Of a stretch of 64,000 nucleotides of DNA, positions 8,214 through 17,319 are shown one piece after another (the stretch's first letter is position 1; each line of letters starts with the position of its first letter). The translations under genes and the position numbers were made by a program. The stretch comes from Promicromonospora thailandica (lineage in GTDB: Bacteria; Actinomycetota; Actinomycetes; Actinomycetales; Cellulomonadaceae): positions 62,001-126,000 of the forward strand of contig NZ_JAMTCS010000016.1 in NCBI RefSeq assembly GCF_024171955.1. The letters run 5' to 3'. The notes below the pieces were generated by a model that ran no database searches, was not told the origin of the DNA, and saw only the letters and a program-made list of their open reading frames with translations.

Positions 8214-9017
8214 TCAGGCCAGCCGGAAGACCGGCCAGGCCAGCTCGGTGCGCCAGGCGGCGGGGTCAGGGATGTCCGACGGCGCCACGAGGTAGGTCTC
8301 CTGCACCGGGCCGTCGACGGCCAGCGCGTGGTCCACGACCCAGGCGCCGAGCCGGCCGTAGGTGACGTCGATGTCGTCGTGCGGGCCGTGGTGCACGACG
8401 GCGGCGACCTCGGCGGCGGGCAGCTCGAGCCGGTGCACGCGGCCGGTGTCGGGCGGGTCGGCCACGGGCCGGTAGACGAGCACCTCGCCCGTCCCGTCGC
8501 GGAACAGCGCGTTCGCGTAGTGTCCACCCGGCGGGCCGAGCCGCTCGTGCCCGGTGACGGCGGCGTCGAGCTCGGCCATCGCGTCCGCGTACCAGTCCAG
8601 CACCTCGTGCGCCGCAACGACGCCCGCCACGGCGGCGACCGCGCGGGCCGGCTCGGTGCGCAGCGCGACGTCGAACGGCGCGTCCGGGCGCAGCAGCCGG
8701 CGCAGCGAGACGACGGCGGCCCGGGTGCGGTCCAGCTCGGCCTCGAGCCGGCGCAGGTGGGCGGTGACCAGCGTGCCGCGCTCGTCGGCGTCGGGCGCGG
8801 CCAGGATCTCGCGGACCTGCGCGAGCGGGACGTCGAGCTCGCGCAGCCGGTGGATCACCTGTGCCGTCGGGATCTGCGTGCTGGTGTAGTAGCGGTACCC
8901 GCTGAACGGGTCGACGTGGTCCGGCTCCAGCAGACCGGACTCGTGGTAGCGGCGCAGCGTGCGCACGCTGAGGTGGGTCAGCTCGGCGAACTCGCCGATG
9001 GTCAGGCCGCGGGTCAC
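8214..9017 (-). CDS. MerR family regulator with GyrI-like effector domain
   Basis: The protein has 267 residues from a GTG start. It has an N-terminal winged helix (TIGEFAELTHLSVRTLRRYH, SGYRYYTSTQIPTAQVIHRL), a coiled dimerisation helix around residues 78-105, and a C-terminal GyrI-like ligand domain (PARAVAAVAGVV, ELPAAEVAAVVHHGPHDDID). It resembles BltR/TipA-type drug sensors, which activate an adjacent gene by untwisting the promoter. It diverges from an SDR gene, and two copies of a palindromic element lie between them, suggesting control of both directions. Confidence 0.92.
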   Translation of the reverse strand: MTRGLTIGEFAELTHLSVRTLRRYHESGLLEPDHVDPFSGYRYYTSTQIPTAQVIHRLRELDVPLAQVREILAAPDADERGTLVTAHLRRLEAELDRTRAAVVSLRRLLRPDAPFDVALRTEPARAVAAVAGVVAAHEVLDWYADAMAELDAAVTGHERLGPPGGHYANALFRDGTGEVLVYRPVADPPDTGRVHRLELPAAEVAAVVHHGPHDDIDVTYGRLGAWVVDHALAVDGPVQETYLVAPSDIPDPAAWRTELAWPVFRLA

Positions 9018-9030
9018 GCCACCACTGTGC

Positions 9031-9083
9031 ACCCTCTCCCTGGGGGAGGCTCGACGGCGGTTGACCTTCTCCCTGGGGGAGAC
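9031..9083. promoter_or_regulatory. Duplicated MerR-type operator
   Basis: Two copies of a dyad, ACCCTCTCCCTGGGGGAGGC (9031-9050) and ACCTTCTCCCTGGGGGAGAC (9064-9083), start 33 bp apart in the gap between the MerR gene and the divergent SDR. TTGACC at 9061 could be the -35 element of the SDR promoter, with the dyad filling the spacer as in MerR-activated promoters. Confidence 0.7.
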
Positions 9084-9098
9084 CCGAGCGTGGACGGT

Positions 9099-9899
9099 AT
9101 GCACCCTCCGGATACCACCCCTTTGACCGACCGGCTCGACGGACGCCGAGCCCTCGTCACCGGCGCCAGCAAGGGCACGGGCGCCGCGATCATGGCCCGC
9201 CTGCGCGCCGCAGGAGCGACGGTGCTCGCCGTCGCCCGCACAGCACCCGACGCGCACCCCGCCCCCGAGTCCTTCGTGGCCGCCGACCTCACCACCACGG
9301 ACGGCGTCGCGCGCGTCGTCGAGCACGTCGAGCGCCATCTGGGCGGCCTGGACGTGCTCGTGCACTCGCTGGGGGGCTCGTCGTCGCCGTCGGGCGGGTT
9401 CGCCACGCTCACGGAGCAGGACTGGACCGACGAGCTGACCATCAACCTGCTCGCCGCCGTGCGGCTCGACCGGGCTCTGCTGCCGGGCATGGTCGCGGCG
9501 GGCCGCGGCGCCGTGGTACACGTCTCCTCGATCCAGCGCCGCATGCCGCTGTACGAGGCGACGCTCGGGTACGCGGCGGCGAAGGCAGCCCTGACCACCT
9601 ACAGCAAGGGCCTGGCGACCGAGGTCGGCCCGCGCGGCGTCCGGGTCAACGTGGTCTCGCCCGGGTTCATCCGCACCGAGAGCGCCGAGGGCCTGGTCGA
9701 CAGGCTCTCGGCGGGCCAGGGCATCAGCCGTGCGGCCGCGCTCGACCAGATCATGGGCTCCCTCGGCGGCATCCCGCTCGGCCGCCCCGCCGAGCCGGCC
9801 GAGGTCGCCGAGCTGGTCGCGTTCCTGGTCAGCGAGCGCTCCTCTGCGATCACCGGCGCCGAGCACACGATCGACGGCGGCACCGTCCGCACCCTCTGA
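9099..9899 (+). CDS. SDR family oxidoreductase
   Basis: The protein has 266 residues with a classical short-chain dehydrogenase layout: cofactor motif TGASKGTG (TGxxxGxG) near residue 21, catalytic Ser in VVHVSSIQRR, and YxxxK in YAAAKAALTTYSKG. The C-terminus is TIDGGTVRTL, typical of FabG-like members. A tyrosine-lysine pair is intact, so it should be active with NAD(P)H; the substrate is unknown. It is controlled by the divergent MerR dyads and followed after 20 bp by a SnoaL-like gene, forming a small inducible operon. Confidence 0.92.
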   Translation: MHPPDTTPLTDRLDGRRALVTGASKGTGAAIMARLRAAGATVLAVARTAPDAHPAPESFVAADLTTTDGVARVVEHVERHLGGLDVLVHSLGGSSSPSGGFATLTEQDWTDELTINLLAAVRLDRALLPGMVAAGRGAVVHVSSIQRRMPLYEATLGYAAAKAALTTYSKGLATEVGPRGVRVNVVSPGFIRTESAEGLVDRLSAGQGISRAAALDQIMGSLGGIPLGRPAEPAEVAELVAFLVSERSSAITGAEHTIDGGTVRTL

Positions 9900-9919
9900 C
9901 CCTCACGAAAGGCACAACC

Positions 9920-10267
9920 ATGTCCGCTCACACCACCAGCCCCCAGCTGCCCGCCGTGCTCGTCGAGCACCTCGGCGCGCACGCGGCGCGCGACATCGAG
10001 CGTGAGCTCGCGTGCTACGCCGACGACGCCGTCGTCACCGACGATGGCCGCACCTACCGCGGGACCGAGCAGATCCGTGTCTGGCTCGCGCGAGCGTCGA
10101 GCGAGTTCTCGTACACGAGCGAGCTCACCGCCGTCCGTCAGGACGCACCGGGCCGCTGGACCGCCACCCACCACCTGGAGGGCGACTTCCCGGGCGGCAC
10201 CGTCGACCTGCACTACCGCTACGTGCTGCGCGACGCGCTGGTCACCGAGCTCGTGATCGCGCCCTGA
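9920..10267 (+). CDS. SnoaL-like/NTF2-fold protein
   Basis: The protein has 115 residues. The pattern ERELACYADDAVVTDDGRTY followed by RGTEQIRVWLARASSEFSYT and a beta-rich end (HHLEGDFPGGTVDLHYRYVL) is that of a SnoaL-like NTF2-fold domain. Members are small cone-shaped proteins acting as cyclases, isomerases or ligand carriers. GAAAGG precedes the ATG. It sits directly behind the SDR and probably shares its MerR-type control. Confidence 0.85.
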   Translation: MSAHTTSPQLPAVLVEHLGAHAARDIERELACYADDAVVTDDGRTYRGTEQIRVWLARASSEFSYTSELTAVRQDAPGRWTATHHLEGDFPGGTVDLHYRYVLRDALVTELVIAP

Positions 10268-10302
10268 GCCCTGGCGTGCCACCTGCACCGCCCGGAGCCA
10301 GG

Positions 10303-11085
10303 TCAGGTGTGCAGGTACGACGCCCCGTTGACGTCCAGCACCGCCCCGGACGACCACCGCGCCTCGGGGGAGGCCAGGTACACGACGGCGGCGGCGACCT
10401 CCTCCGGGCTGCCGACCCGCCCGAAGGGGCTCTGCGCGCGCAGGTCGTCGCCCTGGTCGCCCGCGAGCTTGGCGGCCTGGCGGTCGGTGGCCACGAAGCC
10501 GGGCGCCACCGAGGCGACGGCGATGTCGTGCGGGGCCAGCGCGAGGGCCACCGACTGGCCGAGCGCGTGCACGGCGGCCTTGGTCGCGCCGTACGCCGGG
10601 TAGTCGGGCTCGCCGCGGAACGCTCCGCGCGAGCCGACGTTGACGATCGCGCCGCCCGCCCCAGCCGCGACGAGGTGCCGGGCCGCCGCCCAGCTCGCGT
10701 GGGCGGTGCCGAGCAGGTTGACCCGCACCATCGTGTCCCACGCGGCAGCCCAGTCCTCGAAGGATGTGTCCTGGACGGTGTGGACGTTCTGCGGGTCTGG
10801 CGCCGTCGCGGCGTTGTTCACGAGCACGGAGATCCCTCCCAGACTCGCGACGGCGTCGTCGACCAGCGCGGCCGCGGCCGTCGGGTCGCCCAGGTCGGCC
10901 TGCACCAGCACGTGGCCGGTGTCGGGCAGCGCGGCGAGGGTCTGCTCGGCGTCGGCCCGGCCGTGCGCGTAGTGCACGGCGACACGGTCGCCGCGCTCGG
11001 CGAAGGCCAGCGCGATCGCGCGGCCGATGCCGCGGGACGAGCCCGTGACGAGGACTCCGCGGGAGGGCAGGTCGGTCGTGCGCAT
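10303..11085 (-). CDS. SDR family oxidoreductase (FabG-like)
   Basis: The protein has 260 residues. TGSSRGIGRAIALAFAERGD is the NAD(P)-binding loop, VLVNNAATAP is the NNAG motif, the catalytic Ser lies in IVNVGSRGAF and the YxxxK in YPAYGATKAAVHALG. The C-terminal GAVLDVNGASYLHT matches 3-oxoacyl-ACP reductase-like SDRs. AGGAG precedes the ATG. It is transcribed toward the SnoaL-like gene. The substrate is unknown. Confidence 0.92.
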   Translation of the reverse strand: MRTTDLPSRGVLVTGSSRGIGRAIALAFAERGDRVAVHYAHGRADAEQTLAALPDTGHVLVQADLGDPTAAAALVDDAVASLGGISVLVNNAATAPDPQNVHTVQDTSFEDWAAAWDTMVRVNLLGTAHASWAAARHLVAAGAGGAIVNVGSRGAFRGEPDYPAYGATKAAVHALGQSVALALAPHDIAVASVAPGFVATDRQAAKLAGDQGDDLRAQSPFGRVGSPEEVAAAVVYLASPEARWSSGAVLDVNGASYLHT

Positions 11086-11162
11086 ACGTTCTCCTGAGGT
11101 TCGGTAGGCACCAGCCGGCCGGACGTGCCACCGGCCGGCCTCGCGCCGCTTACAGTTGGACC

Positions 11163-12173
11163 ATGCCCGCCACCATGAAGGAAGTGGCGACCCGGGCCGG
11201 GGTGTCGCTGAAGACCGTCTCACGGGTAGTCAACCGGGAACCCCACATCCGCCCCGAGACCATGGCACGGGTCGAGGCGGCCATCGCCGAGCTGGGCTGG
11301 GTGCCCAACCCGAGCGCCCGCAACCTCCGCACCGGCCGCACGGGCACGATCGGCATCGTCGTGGCCGAGCTGCGCCGCCCGTACCTGGCGATGCTCGTCG
11401 AGGCGCTCGTCCACGAGGCCGAGCGGCTGGGCCTCACGGCGACGGTCGAGCCCACGCACCGTCGGCCGCGGCGCATCTCGGAGGTGCTGGGGGAGCGCGG
11501 CCACCTGTACGACGGCGTGCTGCTCATCGACCCCGAGGACCTCGAACCGGTCATGTGGGACCAGGCGCAGCAGCCCGTGGTCGTGATCCAGGGCGGCAGC
11601 TGGCAGGCGCCGGTCGACCGCGTCGACGAGGACGTCGTCGAGGCCGCCGGACTCGTGGCCCGGCACCTCGGGGTGATGGGCCGGACCCGGCCCGTGCTGC
11701 TGGGGCCCGACCGCGCCCGCACGGAGACCGACCGGGAGAATTTGTCCGCGGCGCTCCGTGCCGCCCTCTCGGCGGTGGGCATCGAGGCGGGCGCCGTGCC
11801 CCGGGTCTCGCTGGGCGGCGTCGGCGACCGCCGCGCGGGCGCCCGCGCGGCGGCGGCCGCGCTCGAGGTGCGCCCCGATCTCGACGCCCTGCTGTGCGTG
11901 AACGACGAGGTGGCGATCGGCGCGCTGTCCTGCCTGGTCGAGCGCGGCGTGGCCGTGCCGGACGACGTGGCGATCATCGGGTACGACAACCTGGCCGACG
12001 GCCAGTTCTCCACGCCGACGCTGACCACGATCGACCCGTCGCCCGCGGGTCTGGCGCGCGCTGCCCTCGAGCTGCTCATGGACCGGGTGCGCGGCGGCGC
12101 GCCGGCCGCGGCCCGGCAGGCCACGGTGCCGGTCACGCTGGTGCGCCGTGAGTCGACGATGGGGATGCCGTGA
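11163..12173 (+). CDS. LacI family transcriptional regulator (first of a pair)
   Basis: The protein has 336 residues: a LacI helix-turn-helix and hinge (MKEVATRAGVSLKTVSRVVN, NPSARNLRTGRTGTIGIVV) followed by a periplasmic-binding-like sugar domain (DALLCVNDEVAIGALSCLVE, PDDVAIIGYDNLADGQFSTP). Such proteins repress sugar genes until a ligand releases them. Its stop overlaps the start of a second LacI gene by 4 bp, so the two are cotranscribed. The nearby perfect inverted repeat TGACAACGCTG at 15580-15620 is the likeliest target for one or both. Confidence 0.95.
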   Translation: MPATMKEVATRAGVSLKTVSRVVNREPHIRPETMARVEAAIAELGWVPNPSARNLRTGRTGTIGIVVAELRRPYLAMLVEALVHEAERLGLTATVEPTHRRPRRISEVLGERGHLYDGVLLIDPEDLEPVMWDQAQQPVVVIQGGSWQAPVDRVDEDVVEAAGLVARHLGVMGRTRPVLLGPDRARTETDRENLSAALRAALSAVGIEAGAVPRVSLGGVGDRRAGARAAAAALEVRPDLDALLCVNDEVAIGALSCLVERGVAVPDDVAIIGYDNLADGQFSTPTLTTIDPSPAGLARAALELLMDRVRGGAPAAARQATVPVTLVRRESTMGMP

Positions 12174-13213
12174 ACAGCGAGGCCGTGAACGGGGACGCAG
12201 CGACCAGGGAGACGAACCGCCGCCCCACCCTGGAGGACGTCGCGCGGCTCGCCGGCGTCTCGGCGAAGACCGTCTCCAACGTCATGCTCGACCGGCCGAA
12301 CGTCTCGGCAGCCACCCGCGCCACGGTGCGGGCCGCCGCCGACACCGTGGGCTACCGACCGAACCACGCAGGCCGGGGGCTGGCGTCGGGCCGTACCGGC
12401 CGCATCGCGGTGGTGGTGCCCAACCTCTTCCAGCCGTACTTCGCCGAGATGGCGGAGCGCCTCATCCTCGCGCTCGAGGACGAGGGCCTCACCACGACGC
12501 TGCGCATCGCGGGTGACGTGCACGCGGAGCTGGCGGCCGTCATCGGGTCGTCCACCCGCGACGCCGACGGTGTCGTCATCTGCCCGGCCCACTTCCGGGC
12601 GGCGGCGCTCGGCGGCCGGGCGCTCGACCGGCCGGTCGTCCAGGTGGGCGGCCCGGCCACCGACTCCCTGGACTGCGTGATCATGGGGGAGTACGCCGGG
12701 GCCAACGCCGTCACCCGCCACCTGCTGGACACGGGCCGACGTCGTCTCGCGATCATCTGGAACGGCCTGAGCACCGAGAGCGGGCGCTACGCCGGGGTGG
12801 TCGACGCCCTCGCCGAGCGGGGGATCGACCCCGACCCGGCGCTGTTCGCCGTCGGCTCCGACTGGGACCGGCGCGAGTCCGGGTACGAAGCCATGGTCGG
12901 GCTGCTGCGGACCGGTGTCGAGTTCGACGCCGCGGTGTGCGCGAACGACGCGACGGCGGTCGGTGTCGTGCGGGCACTGCGCTCCCACGGCCGCCGGGTC
13001 CCCGAGGACGTCGCCGTCACCGGCTTCGACAACACGGACGAGAGCGAGTTCGCCAGCCCGCCGCTGACCTCGGTGAGCCCGGACCCGGAGGGGATGGCCT
13101 CGGCCGCCGTCCGCATGCTCGTCGACCGGCTCGACGGGTACGACGGGCCGGCGCGCTCCGTGCGGACGGGGGCCGAGCTGATGATCCGGAGGTCGTCCGG
13201 ACCGGCGTCCTGA
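12170..13213 (+). CDS. LacI family transcriptional regulator (second of a pair)
   Basis: The protein has 347 residues from a GTG start that overlaps the previous stop. The N-terminus has TLEDVARLAGVSAKTVSNVM and the hinge NHAGRGLASGRTGRIAVVVP. The C-terminal sugar-binding domain includes AAVCANDATAVGVVRALRSH and EDVAVTGFDNTDESEFASPP. It is clearly a different paralogue, not a recent duplicate of the first. Tandem LacI regulators next to glycoside hydrolases and an Lpl-type transporter suggest that two sugar signals control the locus. Confidence 0.95.
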   Translation: MNSEAVNGDAATRETNRRPTLEDVARLAGVSAKTVSNVMLDRPNVSAATRATVRAAADTVGYRPNHAGRGLASGRTGRIAVVVPNLFQPYFAEMAERLILALEDEGLTTTLRIAGDVHAELAAVIGSSTRDADGVVICPAHFRAAALGGRALDRPVVQVGGPATDSLDCVIMGEYAGANAVTRHLLDTGRRRLAIIWNGLSTESGRYAGVVDALAERGIDPDPALFAVGSDWDRRESGYEAMVGLLRTGVEFDAAVCANDATAVGVVRALRSHGRRVPEDVAVTGFDNTDESEFASPPLTSVSPDPEGMASAAVRMLVDRLDGYDGPARSVRTGAELMIRRSSGPAS

Positions 13214-13217
13214 GGCG

Positions 13218-15494
13218 TCAGGCCCCCACGCGGACGGTGACCAGCGACCAGGCAGGGACCGGGATCGCGGCGCGGCCGTCGGTGAGCTCCGCCGCGGTCG
13301 CGACGGGTTCGACCGGCGAGGCCTCGAACGGGCGCCCGACGTCGGGGGCGCCGCCGGCCAGCGTCGTGACGACGACCGGCCCGGTGCCGGACGCGCCGTC
13401 GACCACGAGGTGCGCGGTCCGGTCCTCGTCGGCGAGGCTGACGAGCGTGACGTGGGTTCCGCCGTCGCGCCCGCTCGTGGCACCGGCCACGAGGTCGGGC
13501 CAGGGGCACAGGTCGTCCTCGTGGTCGTGGACGAGCGCGTCGTCGAGCCACACCCGGATGCGCGCGCCGTCCACCGTGACGCGGACGTGCAGGGGCTCGT
13601 CGGTGCGGACGCCCCCGAACGGGTGCGGCCCGTCGACCTCGTTGCCGATGCCGTCGTCGCGCCGGGCCAGGATGAGCGACTCGTTGCGCCAACCCCCGAC
13701 CTGGAACTCGTGCACGGTCTCGCCGACCGCCCCGCTGAACCCGACGACGAAGCCCTCGGCGCCGTCGGTCCGGGTGGCGACGAGCTCGAGCTCGCTGCCG
13801 TCGGCCGCCAGCGTCACCGTGTCCTCGGGCCCCACGAGCTGGTCCGGGTGCGCCGTGCCGCCCACCCGGATCGCGGTGAACCGGGTCGTCGCGCCGGGGG
13901 AGCGGAACGTGACCCGCTGCATCGCCGGCGGCGCCTGCGGCCGGTCGGTGTGCCCCGAGACCGCGCAGCCGAGCACCTGCTCGCCGCGCACCTGCGCCAT
14001 CATCCGCTGCACGTGGTAGCTCGGGCTCGGCCGCACCTCGTCGTCGGTGAAGTAGACGAGGTCGGGCAGCCACTGGGTGCTGCCGACGCGCGCGAGCAGC
14101 GGCGCGTACGACGACAGGCGCACCACGTCCGAGTTCCGTTCGACGGCGGTCATGTACGCGGCCTCGGCGAGCGCCGAGCGCATCGTGGAGGTGTGGGCGG
14201 CCCACTCGCCGAGGTAGACGGCGGGCCCGGACCGGTCGTAGTGGTTGAAGCGGTCCAGGTGCTGCAGGAGCCACCGCGGCGAGCGGTAGCTGTGCTCGTC
14301 GACCATCGGCACCGCGAGGCGGCGGGCCAGCTCCCACCCGGCGTCGTAGTCCGGGCCGTAGGGTTTAGGGCCGAGCGTGCCGATGACGGTGACGTCCGGG
14401 TACGCCTTCCGCACGGCCTCGAAGAGCTGCCCGAAGCGGTCGGCGAACTGCGCGTCGACGACGTCCTCGTTGCCGAGGCCCAGGTAGCGCAGCCCGAACG
14501 GTTCGGGGTGGCCGGCGGCGGCCCGGACGGCGCCCCAGCGGGTCTCGGGTCCGCCGTTGGCGTACTCGACGAGGTCGAGCACGTCCTGGACGTACTGGGG
14601 CATGCGCTGCTGCGGGATGGCCTGCGGCCCGCCGGGCACGTTCTGGCAGCACACGCCCGCGGCCACGACGGGCATCGGTGTGGCGCCGAGCTCCTCGCAG
14701 AGCAGGAAGTACTCGTGGTACCCGATCGCCATCGACTGGTGGTAGCCCCACGTGTTGGGCATGGGCACCCGGTGCTCGCGGGGCCCGATGGTGCGCTTCC
14801 AGTGGTAGATGTTGTCGAGGCCGTAGCCGTGGGCCACGCAGCCGCCGGGGAAGCGGACGAAGGCCGGGCGCAGCGCCCGCAGCGTCTCGACGAGGTCGGG
14901 GCGGAACAGGCGGGCGCGGCCCTGCGGGTCGACGGGGCGCAGCTCGACCAGGTCGACGTCGACGGCGCCCTCGCTGACCTCGAGGGTCAGCGCGGCGCGG
15001 GTGGTCGCGGCGCTGGTCAGGTCCACCTCGACCCAGCGCCAGTCGTCGTCGGCGACGGGGATCTCGACCCGGGCGAGGACGCCGCCGTCGGCGGTGGTGA
15101 GGGATGCGTGCGAGGCGGCCGACAGCGTCGCGCGGCGGACGGCGAGCCGGAGCCGGGAGGTGCCCTCGCGCACGAGCATGCCCGCGGGGTCGTAGCCCCG
15201 GTTGGTCAGCCGTGACCCCGCGGGGAGGCGGACATAGGTGGCGTTGGCGGCAGAGACGGGCCGGTCGCTGCGCACCCGGACGCCGTCCGTGGTCTCCCAG
15301 CCGGTCAGCGGGCCCCAGCCGGGCCGGTCGGCGGGCGTGGCCTCGAAGTCGCCGTTGCGGACGAGGTCGGCGTTGAGCCCGCCGTCCAGGGCGTAGTTGA
15401 TGTCCTCGAGGAACAGGCCCCACAGGTCCTGGCTCACCCGGGTCCCGGTGGGCTGCTGCACGTGGATCGCGACGTCGTTCGGGCTGGTGGTCAT
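13218..15494 (-). CDS. GH51-like alpha-L-arabinofuranosidase with C-terminal beta domains
   Basis: The protein has 758 residues. SQDLWGLFLEDINYALDGGL opens the family. A carbohydrate-binding-like insert (about 60-200) precedes the barrel (RFPGGCVAHGYGLDNIYHWK). The acid/base Glu343 lies in LGLGNED and the nucleophile Glu430 in YLGEWAA. A concanavalin-like beta domain (about 550-680) and a final beta-sandwich follow. No signal peptide is seen, so it probably removes arabinofuranosyl groups in the cytoplasm. It diverges from the binding-protein operon across a LacI-type inverted repeat. ATG 15494 has AAGGG upstream. Confidence 0.92.
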   Translation of the reverse strand: MTTSPNDVAIHVQQPTGTRVSQDLWGLFLEDINYALDGGLNADLVRNGDFEATPADRPGWGPLTGWETTDGVRVRSDRPVSAANATYVRLPAGSRLTNRGYDPAGMLVREGTSRLRLAVRRATLSAASHASLTTADGGVLARVEIPVADDDWRWVEVDLTSAATTRAALTLEVSEGAVDVDLVELRPVDPQGRARLFRPDLVETLRALRPAFVRFPGGCVAHGYGLDNIYHWKRTIGPREHRVPMPNTWGYHQSMAIGYHEYFLLCEELGATPMPVVAAGVCCQNVPGGPQAIPQQRMPQYVQDVLDLVEYANGGPETRWGAVRAAAGHPEPFGLRYLGLGNEDVVDAQFADRFGQLFEAVRKAYPDVTVIGTLGPKPYGPDYDAGWELARRLAVPMVDEHSYRSPRWLLQHLDRFNHYDRSGPAVYLGEWAAHTSTMRSALAEAAYMTAVERNSDVVRLSSYAPLLARVGSTQWLPDLVYFTDDEVRPSPSYHVQRMMAQVRGEQVLGCAVSGHTDRPQAPPAMQRVTFRSPGATTRFTAIRVGGTAHPDQLVGPEDTVTLAADGSELELVATRTDGAEGFVVGFSGAVGETVHEFQVGGWRNESLILARRDDGIGNEVDGPHPFGGVRTDEPLHVRVTVDGARIRVWLDDALVHDHEDDLCPWPDLVAGATSGRDGGTHVTLVSLADEDRTAHLVVDGASGTGPVVVTTLAGGAPDVGRPFEASPVEPVATAAELTDGRAAIPVPAWSLVTVRVGA

Positions 15495-15579
15495 CGGTTC
15501 GCACCCTTCCTCGGGGGCCTCGGGCCGCCCCGGCGTGCCGCTCCCTCGCGCCGTCGCCGGGTTGTCGCAGGCCAACGTA

Positions 15580-15620
15580 CAGCGTTGTCACGTCCTCGTC
15601 GACAACCATTGACAACGCTG
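15580..15620. promoter_or_regulatory. LacI-type divergent operator and promoter
   Basis: CAGCGTTGTCA (15580-15590) and TGACAACGCTG (15610-15620) form a perfect 11-bp inverted repeat with a 19-bp spacer, midway between the GH51 gene and the binding-protein operon. The right arm overlaps a consensus -35 element TTGACA at 15609-15614, with CGATCA about 17 bp downstream as a weak -10. A repressor bound here would block the operon promoter; the mirror arm could serve the GH51 gene. Confidence 0.78.
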
Positions 15621-15723
15621 AACCACGTCCGCGATCATCGGTGGCGCTCGGGCACGACGACGGCGGGTCACCGACGACCCGCCCGGCCGAGAGGTTTCAC
15701 GAGCACGACATCCGGAGGTCTCA

Positions 15724-17319
15724 ATGAAGAGCAGGACACGCCTCGTCGGCTTCGTGCTGGCGACCGGAGCGCTCCTCCTCGCCGGCTGCACCGGCGGAGG
15801 CGGCGGTGGCAAGAACACGGCGGACGGCACGATCGACATCCTCGTCGTCAAGCACGGCCTGACCGGCCCGATGGCCGACATGGCCTGGGTGAAGGAGCTC
15901 GAGGAGAAGGCCGGCGTGACGATCCGCTGGGAGGAGGTCTCGGCCGACTGGAGCCAGAAGAAGGCCACGATGCTCGCCGCGGGCGAGGTGCCCGACCTCA
16001 TCGTCGGCGGGAACGCGATCACCAACGCCGACCTCGCCACCTACTCGTCCCTGTTCGAGGACCTGTCCGACGACATGGACGCCCTGCCCAACGTGCAGGG
16101 CATGCTCGACTCGCACGCCGAGCTGTCGGCCATGGCCACACGGTCGACCGGCGAGGTCTACGCGCTGCCGAGCTACCGCCGCTACTGGCCCGAGACCATC
16201 TCGCGCCAGTACATCAACCAGGACTGGCTGGACACCCTCGGCCTCGAGATGCCGACCACCTGGGACGAGCTCTTCGACGTGCTCGTCGCCTTCAAGGAGC
16301 AGGACGCGAACGGCGACGGCGACCCGGACGACGAGATCCCCTGGGACTGGAACCCGATCGACCCCGCGGGCTTCGCGGCCGGCCAGCCCACCATGCTGCT
16401 GGGCGGGCTCGGCCTGCCGACCACCTACGGCGGCGGCCAGGGGTACGTCGTCGAGGACGGCACGGTGCTCAACTTCCTCGTCGACGACCGGTACCGCCAG
16501 GTGATCGAGTTCACGCACCGCGCGTACGAGGCCGGGCTCATCAGCAAGCAGGTGATGACCCAGGACTACTCGGCCTTCCAGTCGGTCGGCCGCGGCGACG
16601 GCGACGTCGCGAAGGTCGGCTTCAGCTGGGGCTGGACGGCGTCCGACCGGTTCGGCGCGCAGCTCGCCGACCAGTACACCTCGATGGCGCCCCTCGAGGC
16701 GGAGGCCGGGCAGTCGACGCCGGTCACCTGGAACTACGACACCGAGAACTTCAGCCCCAACCACATCGTCATGTCGGCGGGCACCGCGGACAAGGACGGG
16801 GCGCTCGCGGTGATCGACGCCTTCTACGACCCGGAGATCTCCGTCCAGGTGCTCTGGGGCGACCTGGGCGAGAACGTGGAGCGCGACGGTGACGGGTACA
16901 CGGTGCTGCCGCCCGCCGACGAGAAGAGCGACCCGTCGACCTGGAAGTGGACGACGACGCTCGCCGATGCCGGCCCGCACTGGATCCGTGACGACGTCGA
17001 CGTCGAGCCGCCGGCCGACCTCGCCGAAGCCGTCGAGCAGTCGGAGCCGCTGCGCGAGGCGCTCGGGAACGTCGACCCCGACACCGACATCTACCCCTTC
17101 AAGTACGTGAACATCTCCACCGAGGACCAGAGCACCATCACGCTCAACGACACCACGGTGCTCAACCTCGCGATGACGGCGTTCGGCCGGTGGGTCACCG
17201 AGGGTGGCGTCGAGGAGGAGTGGGACGACTACGTGGCGCAGCTCGAGGGCGCGGGCCTGCCGCAGAACGTCGAGATCTACCAGCGCTACTACGACGAGTA
17301 CCAGGCGAGCCGGTCATGA
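15724..17319 (+). CDS. LplA/YtcQ-like sugar ABC transporter binding lipoprotein
   Basis: The protein has 531 residues. It has a lipoprotein signal ending LLLAGC (Cys22) and then a glycine-rich linker. Large binding proteins of this size partner LplB/LplC-type permeases and bind oligosaccharides. An EF-hand-like calcium loop, DANGDGDPDDE (around residue 197), is typical of the AlgQ/LplA group. The stop overlaps the start of the first permease. The ligand is inferred to be an arabinose- or xylose-decorated oligosaccharide from the downstream hydrolases. ATPase is absent, as is usual: such systems use a shared MsmX/MsiK-type ATPase encoded elsewhere. Confidence 0.94.
   Translation: MKSRTRLVGFVLATGALLLAGCTGGGGGGKNTADGTIDILVVKHGLTGPMADMAWVKELEEKAGVTIRWEEVSADWSQKKATMLAAGEVPDLIVGGNAITNADLATYSSLFEDLSDDMDALPNVQGMLDSHAELSAMATRSTGEVYALPSYRRYWPETISRQYINQDWLDTLGLEMPTTWDELFDVLVAFKEQDANGDGDPDDEIPWDWNPIDPAGFAAGQPTMLLGGLGLPTTYGGGQGYVVEDGTVLNFLVDDRYRQVIEFTHRAYEAGLISKQVMTQDYSAFQSVGRGDGDVAKVGFSWGWTASDRFGAQLADQYTSMAPLEAEAGQSTPVTWNYDTENFSPNHIVMSAGTADKDGALAVIDAFYDPEISVQVLWGDLGENVERDGDGYTVLPPADEKSDPSTWKWTTTLADAGPHWIRDDVDVEPPADLAEAVEQSEPLREALGNVDPDTDIYPFKYVNISTEDQSTITLNDTTVLNLAMTAFGRWVTEGGVEEEWDDYVAQLEGAGLPQNVEIYQRYYDEYQASRS

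Noticed and set aside
10270-10302. CCTGGC/GCCAGG hairpin between the SnoaL-like and SDR genes
   Set aside because: The stem is only 6 bp with a loop over 20 bases; too weak to call a terminator.
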